This document shows positions 57,408 to 64,000 of a stretch of DNA of 64,000 nucleotides, one piece after another. Every line of letters starts with the position of its first letter. The stretch's first letter is position 1. Where the stretch lies: contig CAVTIZ010000003.1 of assembly GCA_963735045.1 (NCBI GenBank), positions 1,612,001 to 1,676,000 on the forward strand, in the 5' to 3' direction. A program made the translations under genes and the position numbers. This stretch comes from Salsipaludibacter sp963735045. GTDB lineage: Bacteria > Actinomycetota > Nitriliruptoria > Nitriliruptorales > Nitriliruptoraceae. The notes under the pieces are model-generated. The model did not search any database. It worked only from the letters and a program-made list of their open reading frames with translations, and was not told the origin of the DNA.

Positions 57408-58433
57408 GTGACCGCCGAACCGGTCATCCCCCCGGGCACGCGCACCCTGGACGTCCTGGGTCGCGAACGGACCCAGCGAGCCGGGGTCGTGCGCAAGACC
57501 ATCGACACCACCCTGCAGGCCGAGCGCAAGCCCGAGTGGCTCCGGGTGAAGGCCTCGTTCGGGGACAACTTCACGGACCTGAAGCGCCTGATGGGCGACC
57601 TCGAGCTCAACACGGTGTGCGAGCAGGCAGCCTGCCCGAACATCTACGAGTGCTGGGAGATGCGCGAGGCCACGTTCCTGATCGGCGGGTCGGACTGCAC
57701 GCGACGGTGCGGCTTCTGCCAGATCAAGACGGGCAAGCCTGCCGGCTACGACCGCGACGAGCCCCGTCGCGTCGCCGAGGCGGTCGACCACCTCGGGTTG
57801 CGGTTCGTCGTCGTGACGATGGTCGCCCGCGACGACCTCGACGACAAGGGCGCATGGCTGGTCGCCGAGACCATCCGCCAGGTCCGCGAGCGCACCCCCG
57901 ACGTCGGCGTCGAGGTGCTGCCCAGCGACTTCGGCTACGGCCACGACCCCGCCGTCGGTGCGGCCGCCCTGGAGCAGGTCGTCGCCGACCCGCCCGACGT
58001 GTTCGCGTTCAACCTCGAGACGACGCGTCGGCTGTTCACCGAGATTCGTCCGTCGTTCGACTACGACCGCGGCCTGGCGTTCCTCGCACTCGCACGCGAA
58101 CGCTTCCCCGCGACCACGGCGACCAAGTCCAACATCATCGCCGGCATGGGCGAGACCGACGAGGAGATCCTCGAGGTCATGCGCGACCTGCGCGACGCAC
58201 GGGTCCAACTGCTGACCATCGGCCAGTACCTCCAGCCGTCGGCCCAGCACCTGCACCTGGACCGCTACGTCACGCCCGAGTCCTTCGAGAAGTTCCGTCG
58301 CTACGGCGAGGACGTGCTGGGCTTCGACCACGTGGAGTCCGGCCCCATGGTCCGGTCGTCCTACCACGCCGGCGACCAGGCCAACGACGCCGGCGCCTGG
58401 GACCACGACCGGGAGCGACTGCCGCTGCTGTGA
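57408..58433 (+). CDS. lipA: lipoyl synthase (radical SAM)
   Basis: Inserts two sulfurs into octanoyl-lipoyl domains. 341 residues: the auxiliary cluster motif CEQAACPNIYECW, then the radical-SAM motif CTRRCGFCQIKTG, EVLPSDFGYG, FAFNLETTRRLF, KSNIIAGMGETDEEI and TIGQYLQPS, HLHLDRYVTPESFEKFR, finishing with SGPMVRSSYHA, the Ser ligand of the second cluster. GTG 57408 with GAGGAG. A long upstream extension to 57306 is out of family. Confidence 0.95.
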   Translation: MTAEPVIPPGTRTLDVLGRERTQRAGVVRKTIDTTLQAERKPEWLRVKASFGDNFTDLKRLMGDLELNTVCEQAACPNIYECWEMREATFLIGGSDCTRRCGFCQIKTGKPAGYDRDEPRRVAEAVDHLGLRFVVVTMVARDDLDDKGAWLVAETIRQVRERTPDVGVEVLPSDFGYGHDPAVGAAALEQVVADPPDVFAFNLETTRRLFTEIRPSFDYDRGLAFLALARERFPATTATKSNIIAGMGETDEEILEVMRDLRDARVQLLTIGQYLQPSAQHLHLDRYVTPESFEKFRRYGEDVLGFDHVESGPMVRSSYHAGDQANDAGAWDHDRERLPLL

Positions 58434-58519
58434 GGTCGCCCCGCCCGACGATCGGGTCGACGGCCGGACACTCGACGGCCCCGTCGATCACGACACGCCC
58501 GGACGTGATCCGGGCGCCT

Positions 58520-58580
58520 GGCTCGGGGGCGTGGCTCGGGGGCGTGACTCGGGAGCGTGACTCGGGAGCGTGACTCGGGG
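58520..58580. repeat. 13-bp tandem array (GGCTCGGGGGCGT / GACTCGGGAGCGT)
   Basis: Units at 58520, 58533, 58546, 58559 and a partial at 58572 between lipA and the membrane-protein gene. No gene is seen from 58434 to 58608. Confidence 0.75.
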
Positions 58581-58644
58581 GGGCGCAGCGAACTAGGGTC
58601 ACCCACGAATGCTCCCACCCGGGGGGCGACAGGGGCGGGTCATC

Positions 58645-59301
58645 GTGGTCGACATCATCCTGGGAGTGCTCGCCATCGTGGTGGGTGCCGCCTTCTGCTT
58701 CCGTGGCTACCTCGCCATGCGCGTGATCATCCCGATGTGGGGCTCGCTGGTGGGCTTCCTGCTGGGCGCCGCGGTCGTGGCGGAGGTCACCGACGACGGG
58801 CTGCTGTCGACCATGGCGGCCTGGCTGGTGGGCCTGGCCGTCGGGCTGGTGTTCGGACTGCTGGCGTGGCTGTACTACGAGGTCTCGGTCGTGTTGAGCA
58901 TGGCCGCCATCGGGTGGGTGCTGGGCACGGCCATCCTGGTGGCCGTGGGCGTGACGTGGTCGTGGGTGGTGGTGCTGGGTGGGGTCGCCGCCGGGGTGCT
59001 GCTGGCCGTCGTGGCGATCGCCGCCGACCTGCCGATGGCCCTGCTGTCGGTCCTGACCGCCTTCGGTGGCGCCACCGTGGTCATCTCCGGCGTCATGCTG
59101 CTGGTCGGCACGTTGGACACCACCGACCTCGGCGAGGGTGCCACCACCCGGGCCATGGAGACCTCCGTGCTGTGGGTGGTGCTCTACCTCGGCCTGGCCA
59201 TCGCCGGCATCGTCATCCAGTTCGGCGACAGCCAGCGCCGCAGCGAGGGCCTGCGCTCGTCCTGGGAACGCGACGGCGGCCGCAGCATGCGCACCGCCTG
59301 A
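58645..59301 (+). CDS. polytopic membrane protein (DUF4203/TMEM198-like)
   Basis: About 218 residues from GTG 58645, with seven to eight hydrophobic helices: IILGVLAIVVGAAFCFRGYLAMRVIIPMWGSLVGFLLGA, LLSTMAAWLVGLAVGLVFGLLAWLYYEVSV and so on, ending in a hydrophilic tail QFGDSQRRSEGLRSSWERDGG. The 'G...CF.G' opening and YYE in the fourth helix fit DUF4203-type proteins. ATG 58609 is a possible earlier start but GGGGCGGG precedes GTG 58645 well. Function unknown. Confidence 0.65.
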   Translation: MVDIILGVLAIVVGAAFCFRGYLAMRVIIPMWGSLVGFLLGAAVVAEVTDDGLLSTMAAWLVGLAVGLVFGLLAWLYYEVSVVLSMAAIGWVLGTAILVAVGVTWSWVVVLGGVAAGVLLAVVAIAADLPMALLSVLTAFGGATVVISGVMLLVGTLDTTDLGEGATTRAMETSVLWVVLYLGLAIAGIVIQFGDSQRRSEGLRSSWERDGGRSMRTA

Positions 59302-59348
59302 CCCACCCCGACCCACCACACCCCAACGCCACCAGACCCCGACGCCAC

Positions 59349-59612
59349 CGTGTGGGTTTCCGCCGGTATGTCGGCCCGATCGCTCACGCTCGCACGGAGA
59401 CCTCCCCCGCGCCATTCCATCGTGTGGGTTTCCGCCGGTATCTCGGCCCGATCGCTCACGCTCGCACGGAGACTTCCCCCGCGCCATTCCATCGTGTGGG
59501 TTTCCGCCGGTATCTCGGCCCGATCGCTCACGCTCGGGTGGTCGTTGGAGACGCCCCCTCGCCCCGGCCCATCGTGTGCGAATGGGCCGTATTGTCGGCA
59601 GGATCGCTCACG
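59349..59612. repeat. four copies of the 40-nt imperfect hairpin repeat, three in 72-bp tandem
   Basis: Copies at 59349-59388, 59421-59460, 59493-59532 and 59573-59612. Each has a 17-base left arm (CGTGTGGGTTTCCGCCG in three), a six-base loop and a 17-base right arm ending GCTCACG. The first three are spaced by 72 bases with nearly identical 32-base linkers; the fourth has diverged. They lie in the 350-base gap between the membrane-protein gene and the mscS stop, where no gene is supported. Confidence 0.8.
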
Positions 59613-59621
59613 GCAGGGGTG

Positions 59622-59675
59622 GGGATCAGGGGCGGGGGTCAGGGGTGGGGGTCAGGGGTGGGGGTCAGGGGGGTC
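59622..59675. repeat. 13-bp array GGGGGTCAGGGGT containing the mscS stop codon
   Basis: TCA occurs at 59626, 59639, 59652 and 59665, a 13-base period; the one at 59652 is the TGA of the MscS-type gene on the minus strand. Confidence 0.75.
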
Positions 59676-60719
59676 GTCGGGGGTGGGGGCTGGGGTCGAG
59701 GAGGACGGGGGGGTGTCGGGGCTCGCGATGTCGGACTCGGGTGAGCCGCCGCGGTCACCGAACACGGAACCGTCGCTGCGGATCCACAGTTGCCGCTGCG
59801 GGAACGGGATGGCGATGTCGGCGTCGTCCAGGGCCAGCTTGATGCGACGTCGCATCTCGCGTGCCACGCCCCACTGCTCCCCCGGCAGGGTCTTGACGGC
59901 CACCCGGATGACCACGGCGTCGGCCGCGAGGTCCTCGATGCCGAGGATGTCAGGGGGCTCGAGCACGACCTGGTCGAAGTCGTCGTCGGTGGCCATCCCC
60001 TCGGCCACGCGGGTGATGACCTCGCGGGCGCGGTCGATGCTGGCGCCGTAGTCGACCCCGATGTCCAACACGGCGCGGGCCCACCCCTGGCTCATGTTGC
60101 CCACCGCCTTGATCTCCCCGTTGGGCACGTGCCACAGGGTGCCGTCCACCGACCGCAACGAGGTGGTCCGCAGCGAGATCGACTCCACCACCCCCGACGC
60201 CTGGCCGGCATCGACGATGTCGCCGATCCCGAACTGGTCCTCGGCGAGCATGAACAACCCGCTGAGGAAGTCGGCGACCAGGGACTGCGCGCCGAAGCCC
60301 AGGGCCACGCCGACGATCCCCGCACTGGCGACCAGCGGCCCGAGGTTGATGTCGAAGGCCCCCAGCGCGATCATGATGCCGATGGCCCACACGACCACGG
60401 TCGTGATGCTCACCACCACCTGCACCAACGACTCGACCCGACGCTCGCGACGCGGGTCGCGGATGATCGGCGTGGTGTCCGCGGCCAGCTCGCGCATCCG
60501 GCTGTCACCGCCGACGGCCATGCGGCGACCGACGCGGCGCACCGCCCGGCGCACGACGAAGGACACGATCGCGGTCACCACCAGGACGACCACGGCCTTG
60601 GTCAACGGCGCGACGACCCCGGCCGACACGTCGGCGAGCAGGTCGCTGCCGGTCTGCTCACGGATCCAGGTGCACACGGCATCGGACTGCTCGCAGGCCT
60701 GTACGGCGAGGACGTCCAC
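59652..60719 (-). CDS. mechanosensitive ion channel (MscS family)
   Basis: 355 residues; opens under membrane tension to release solutes at hypo-osmotic shock. An N-terminal outside segment with two Cys is followed by two helices (VVVLVVTAIVSFVV; VVVSITTVVVWAIGIMIALGAF), the pore helix VASAGIVGVALGFGAQSLVADFLSGLFMLAEDQFGIGD, and the beta domain GVVESISLRTTSLRSVDGTLWHVPNGEI, the MscS consensus. A C-terminal alpha/beta domain and a Pro/Ser tail complete it. GTG 60719. It fits a salt-variable habitat together with the ectoine locus. Confidence 0.93.
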   Translation of the reverse strand: MDVLAVQACEQSDAVCTWIREQTGSDLLADVSAGVVAPLTKAVVVLVVTAIVSFVVRRAVRRVGRRMAVGGDSRMRELAADTTPIIRDPRRERRVESLVQVVVSITTVVVWAIGIMIALGAFDINLGPLVASAGIVGVALGFGAQSLVADFLSGLFMLAEDQFGIGDIVDAGQASGVVESISLRTTSLRSVDGTLWHVPNGEIKAVGNMSQGWARAVLDIGVDYGASIDRAREVITRVAEGMATDDDFDQVVLEPPDILGIEDLAADAVVIRVAVKTLPGEQWGVAREMRRRIKLALDDADIAIPFPQRQLWIRSDGSVFGDRGGSPESDIASPDTPPSSSTPAPTPDDPPDPHP

Positions 60720-60853
60720 GGCGGCTCCGGGGGTGGAAGGGACGAAGGAGGGGCTCGGTGTCGGCGCGACGGTCGGATCCGGTCAGCGAGGTGGGCCGCT
60801 CGTCGGTGCGGCCGTGACCCGGCCGCGGCGACGCGGCGCGTCGATGTCGCGGG

Positions 60854-61393
60854 TCAGAGTTCGAAGACGGGCGTGACCACGGTCGGTGCGGCCTCGTCAC
60901 CGGTGGCGACGACCACCTGCACCATGCCGGAAGGGACGTCGTCGAAGGCGAACCGGCCATCGACCACGTCACTGCGACGCTGGTCGGCGTCGCCGCCCAG
61001 TCGCAGCGTCACCACGACGTCCCCGTCGGTCGTCACCCAGCCGTCGAGGCGATGGCGTGCCCGGGCCGTCTCGGTGACCGCCAGGGTCAACGACAGCGAG
61101 GCCGCGGTGAACGTCATGGTCAGCGCCTGGTCCTCGACGCTGCGGACTCCGGCGAGCTGGTCGGCACCGGCCGCGTTCCGCTGGATCGAGGCGACCTCCA
61201 CCTCCACCTCCTCCAGTGCCACGGCGAACTGGGCCCGGTCGACCAGGCCGGGGGGCGGCGGGTCGGCCGCGGTCACCGCCCGGGCAAGGGCGGCCAGCGC
61301 GACCAGGTCGTGGTCGTCCATGGGCTCGGCCGCGGACGCCGCGATCGCGGGATCCTCGCCGTCGTCGGGATCGGGGTCGGGACGTCGGTCCAT
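60854..61393 (-). CDS. partner protein of the ECF sigma/CHAT locus
   Basis: 179 residues, no signal or membrane segment. N-terminal half is acidic and helical (PMDDHDLVALAALARAVTAADPPPPGL). The C-terminal half is beta-rich: DQALTMTFTAASLSLTLAVTETARARHRLDGWVTTDGDVVVTLRLGGDADQRRSDVVDGRFAFDDVPSGMVQVVV, which resembles the small proteins regularly encoded between an ECF-like sigma gene and a CHAT gene in actinobacteria ('...L.F......v.l.v...g..r.l.G.v.P......v.l......... D..GrF.f..vp.G...l'). ATG overlaps the sigma stop (TGATG). It could be the anti-sigma or sensor component; that is inference. Confidence 0.7.
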   Translation of the reverse strand: MDRRPDPDPDDGEDPAIAASAAEPMDDHDLVALAALARAVTAADPPPPGLVDRAQFAVALEEVEVEVASIQRNAAGADQLAGVRSVEDQALTMTFTAASLSLTLAVTETARARHRLDGWVTTDGDVVVTLRLGGDADQRRSDVVDGRFAFDDVPSGMVQVVVATGDEAAPTVVTPVFEL

Positions 61394-62001
61394 CACTCGT
61401 CCTCCCACGCCGGGTCGTCGGCCAACAGGGTCCGCAACTTCGCCAGGCACCGCCCCCGCGTCGGGCCGATGCTCCCGACGGGCATGTCCAGGGCCTCCGA
61501 CAGCGACGCGTAGTCCGGTCGATCGGCGAAGGCGATCACGCGCAGCAGTGCCTGGCACCGCTCCGACAGCGTCTGGACGTGGGTCCACAGCACCGTCGCG
61601 TCCGCGTCCATCTCCACCTGGTCGTCGGGACCGCGGTCGGGGGTGCCGGTCGCGACCCAGTCGATCTCGTCGGGATGGCGCTGGGCGACACTGTCGCCCA
61701 GGTCGTCACCGCGAACGGGCCGGTCGCGCCGCACCGCTCGCCAGGCGTCACGCTTGGCGGTGGTGACCAGCCACGACACCACGGCCCGGGGCTCCTCGAT
61801 GGCCTCGGCCCGCCGCACCAGCGCCAGCCAGGCCCGTTGGATCACGTCCTCGGAGGTGGCTCGGTTGCAGCCCTGGCCGCGCACGACGTGCCACAGCAGT
61901 GGCGTCACCTCGGCGACCAGGTCGTCGAAGCCGGCACGGTCCCCCGCGAGGTGCCGGCGGAAGCACTCCTCGGCACGGTCGGTCAGCGTCGTGGTGCTCA
62001 T
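61393..62001 (-). CDS. ECF-like sigma-70 family factor
   Basis: 202 residues. Region 2: FDDLVAEVTPLLWHVVRGQGCNRATSEDVIQRAWLALVRRAEAIEEPRAVVSWLVTTAKRDAWRAVRR; region 4: LSERCQALLRVIAFADRPDYASLSEALDMPVGSIGPTRGRCLAKLRTLL. The 'D..DVVQ..WL.l......i..p.a...WL..ta+rea.r..R' pattern is that of sigma factors linked to CHAT and S8-peptidase loci. ATG 62001 is the start; TAGGCT at 62156-62151 may be its -10. Transcribed in the same direction as the CHAT gene, with a 640-base gap between. Confidence 0.85.
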   Translation of the reverse strand: MSTTTLTDRAEECFRRHLAGDRAGFDDLVAEVTPLLWHVVRGQGCNRATSEDVIQRAWLALVRRAEAIEEPRAVVSWLVTTAKRDAWRAVRRDRPVRGDDLGDSVAQRHPDEIDWVATGTPDRGPDDQVEMDADATVLWTHVQTLSERCQALLRVIAFADRPDYASLSEALDMPVGSIGPTRGRCLAKLRTLLADDPAWEDE

Positions 62002-62199
62002 CGTCGGCCATCCGGGCGCAACGAGGCCCGGCAGGCCTGCGGAGGAGGTCCGGGGTGGGGGACCCTGGCGCGGGTGGTCACGATGCATCCTTGTCCGACG
62101 CGCGACGATGGTGGTGGTGCGAGACCGCGAACCCGGCCCCGCGATCGCCAGCCTAGGTGCCCCCACCGGTGCCCGTGGGTCGGTGGCGTTCGGTCGGGC

Positions 62200-62278
62200 G
62201 TCTCGATCAGGTGTCGGGGGTCGGGTGCGGGGTCGGGTGTCTCGATCGGGTGTCTGGATCGGGTGTCTGGATCGGGCG
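62200..62278. repeat. degenerate 13-bp tandem array (GTCTCGATCGGGT)
   Basis: About six variants of GTCTCGATCGGGT/GTCTGGATCGGGT fill this part of the sigma-CHAT gap. Nothing gene-like is seen from 62002 to 62640. Confidence 0.65.
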
Positions 62279-62524
62279 GCCGCCTCCGGTGTGTGGGGAC
62301 CGGACGGCTCGGACCACCACGGACCGGAGGCGGCCGGCGCGCACCGTGATACCCCGGCCCGTGACTGGCCACACCGGACATCCGCGGGGCCACCACCTGG
62401 GGTGTGCGTCCAACGCGCGGTCGTGGGGGTCGCTGTCTCAGGCACGAGCTGGTGGGCTCCTGGTTCCCGAGGTGTCGACCGGGACCGTGGGCGGACTCGG
62501 TCGGCACGACGCGCGGGGCGTGCG

Positions 62525-62596
62525 ACGCCGTGTCGGACCCGGGGGGGCCGACACGGCGTTCCGGCGGGAGCGGATCCGGGGGGAGCCGCTCCCGCC
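62525..62596 (-). terminator. double hairpin downstream of the CHAT gene
   Basis: Two perfect stems: ACGCCGTGTCGG (62525-62536) with 62548-62559, 12 bp; and GGCGGGAGCGG (62563-62573) with 62586-62596, 11 bp. They begin 45 bases past the CHAT stop on the minus strand and would separate that gene from the sigma operon. Confidence 0.6.
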
Positions 62597-62640
62597 ACGC
62601 CGCCCGGCGCACGGGGCCGGGATGCCGACCATCCCCGACG

Positions 62641-64000
62641 TCACTCGACCGGGAACAGTCCGGCCCCGATGCAGGTGAAGGGCACCAGCTGGCCCGCGTC
62701 GTGGGCGACGTCCAGTGCGGTTCCCAGGGCCCCGGCTGGACTGTCCCCGGCCGCCAGTCGCCGGTGGACGTCGATCATCACGTCGTGGGCCACGTCGTCG
62801 CGGACCCGGGCGAGTCCGGCCAGCACCGTGGGCACGCCGGCCTGGACCAGGGCCGCCGACAGTCCGAGCGGTTCGTCGCCCCGCCGGACGGTGTGGGATC
62901 CCACCTCGCAGGCCGACAGCACCACCAGGTCGGGCCCGAGGTCGTGGTCCAGTTCGTGGGCGAAGATCGGTCCGTCGGCCAACCGCAACGACGAGAACAG
63001 GGGCGACGCGGCCTGGTGCACCCCGTGGGCGGCCAGGTGGACGACCCGGGCGCTCCCGAGCGCGCGCCGGACCGCCCGGCCGGTCGCGGCCGCGCCCGAC
63101 AGCGTCCGGCCGTTGGACCACGTCCGGGCGACGGCCCGGGCCTCGGTCTCGGCCCGCACCAGGCCCGGGCCGGCGACGGCCACGACCTCCTCGGAGGCAT
63201 CTGCCGGGGGTCGACGCGACGATGCCACCCACCGGGTGAGGCACGGCACCGAGGTCGTGGCCACCCCTCGACGACTCGCGAGCAGGCCCCAGGGAACCAA
63301 CGACAGGGCCCCATGGGGCACGATCACCAGGTCCCGACCCGCGAGGCCCAGCGGAGCGAGCAGGCCCTGGTCCAGCTCGTCGAGGGTCCGGACCAGCGAC
63401 CGCTGCATCACCGAGCGCACCGTCTCCGGGACGCCGGGAAGCACCACGGCCTGCAGGTCCGACCGGGCACGCTCGATCCTCTCGGCCACCCGCGCCAGGG
63501 GGCCGAGGTCGACCACCTCCACGGTCGTCGCGTCGATCCGGACCGCGCGCAGCGTCGCCCCGACGCCGGTGAAGGACACGACCACGGCGTCGGTCCCCGC
63601 CAGCAGGCTGCGCACCTCGGCGAGGTCGGCGGTCCGAGCCCGGTCGTCGGTGCCGATCCGGCGCCACTCGGCCTGGCGCAGGGTCTGCTGGAGCCGGGAG
63701 ATGGTCGTTCGCAGCCGCGTCGCCTCGTCGGGCGCGGCCGCGACGTCGAGCTCCCACAGGGTTTCGTTCGCCCGACGCAGTCGGGCCAGCAACGCCAACT
63801 CCCGTTCGGAGGCATCGGCGCGGACCGGGCTCAGCCGGGTCGACGACGCGTGGGCCTGTTCGACCGCCCGGTGGACCTCCTCGGGTCCCCCCGAGGCGAG
63901 CGCGTCGGCGATGCCGATCTCGGCCAGCTCGCGTCCGTGGATGGCGATGGCGGTGCGCAGGTCCATCGATCCCAACCGTGACTGCGCGCGGGACAGTTCC
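62641..64000 (-). CDS. CHAT-domain caspase-like peptidase (N-terminus outside window)
   Basis: At least 453 residues, open at the right edge (reading ELSRAQSR into LGSMDL with no start needed), so the usual TPR-type helices lie beyond. The CHAT domain covers about the last 300 residues: VVVSFTGVGATLRAVRID, LVIVPHGALSLVPWGLLA, ARVVHLAAHGVHQ (catalytic His) and LVVLSACEVGSHTV (catalytic Cys), SAALVQAGVPTVLAGLARVRDD and AGALGTALDVAHDAGQLVPFTCIGAGL. Clan CD cysteine peptidases of this kind cut partner proteins after a trigger. The linked sigma factor and partner protein suggest a signalling cascade. Confidence 0.88.
   Translation of the reverse strand, partial: ELSRAQSRLGSMDLRTAIAIHGRELAEIGIADALASGGPEEVHRAVEQAHASSTRLSPVRADASERELALLARLRRANETLWELDVAAAPDEATRLRTTISRLQQTLRQAEWRRIGTDDRARTADLAEVRSLLAGTDAVVVSFTGVGATLRAVRIDATTVEVVDLGPLARVAERIERARSDLQAVVLPGVPETVRSVMQRSLVRTLDELDQGLLAPLGLAGRDLVIVPHGALSLVPWGLLASRRGVATTSVPCLTRWVASSRRPPADASEEVVAVAGPGLVRAETEARAVARTWSNGRTLSGAAATGRAVRRALGSARVVHLAAHGVHQAASPLFSSLRLADGPIFAHELDHDLGPDLVVLSACEVGSHTVRRGDEPLGLSAALVQAGVPTVLAGLARVRDDVAHDVMIDVHRRLAAGDSPAGALGTALDVAHDAGQLVPFTCIGAGLFPVE

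Noticed and set aside
59349..59612. CRISPR-like spacing of repeats
   Set aside because: The 72-bp periodic copies have linkers that are almost identical to each other, not unique spacers, and there are no cas genes.

Overview
The window is a continuous stretch of very GC-rich chromosome from an actinobacterium. GTG and TTG starts, four-base ATGA/GTGA gene overlaps, TAnnnT-type -10 boxes close to start codons, ArsA/ROK/NYN neighbourhoods, and GAACnnnnGTTC SOS boxes all fit that phylum. Ectoine uptake and breakdown genes, an osmoprotectant-binding lipoprotein and an MscS channel suggest a lineage living in salt-variable or marine conditions. A deep-branching actinobacterium such as a member of Nitriliruptoria is possible, but this is inference from gene content only. 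No rRNA, tRNA, CRISPR array, phage or transposase gene was seen.

Layout. 1-4.7 kb: envelope lipoproteins (OpuAC-like, thioredoxin-fold, DUF3105), small membrane proteins and a zinc-ribbon/discoidin-like membrane protein. 4.8-6.1 kb: a Tyr-Trp-Phe leader peptide and intrinsic terminator directly ahead of a type I-beta DAHP synthase, an attenuator for aromatic amino-acid entry. 6.1-11.8 kb: VOC protein, AraC regulator, DoxX protein, threonine aldolase, inositol-phosphatase family, MsrB, PlsC-type acyltransferase and a 56-residue membrane protein. 11.8-19.4 kb: one tightly overlapped minus-strand operon (DUF309, NYN/PIN-like protein, SRPBCC protein, ArsA ATPase, CPIC protein, ROK kinase, S9 peptidase). 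19.6-25 kb: MutM, an exopolysaccharide sugar transferase, an SOS-boxed DEDDh exonuclease/GIY-YIG fusion and a membrane-anchored protease-like protein lacking its serine. 25-28.2 kb: CsaA, TrpD, a receiver-domain protein, TusA and pyrophosphatase.

28.3-37.1 kb is the most coherent system: a divergent ectoine/5-hydroxyectoine utilisation locus. On the minus strand it has ehuB-ehuC-ehuD-ehuA-eutD-eutE (import, ring hydrolysis, deacetylation); on the plus strand a GntR/FCD regulator, eutC and eutB. A perfect TGTATACA operator lies in the shared promoter region. 37.2-41 kb: hairpin repeats, a MoaD/ThiS-like protein paired with a BNR propeller, ErpA-type Fe-S carrier and glycerate kinase. 41-44.5 kb: a dihydrolipoyl dehydrogenase carrying its own lipoyl domain, next to an E2 acyltransferase with a nearly identical lipoyl domain. 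44.6-51.9 kb: coiled-coil and small membrane proteins, MFS exporter, TesB, DJ-1/PfpI, Gpt, NUDIX and a saccharopine-dehydrogenase-like reductase.

51.9-58.4 kb: CFA synthase/DUF1365/FAD oxidase operon, then lipB and lipA separated by an antisense SDR gene. The lipoylation genes presumably modify the lipoyl proteins at 41-44.5 kb. 58.6-64 kb: a polytopic membrane protein, tandem copies of a 40-nt imperfect hairpin, MscS, and an ECF sigma factor/partner protein/CHAT-peptidase locus that runs off the right edge. Short tandem arrays are common between genes, and several include the stop codon of the adjacent gene.
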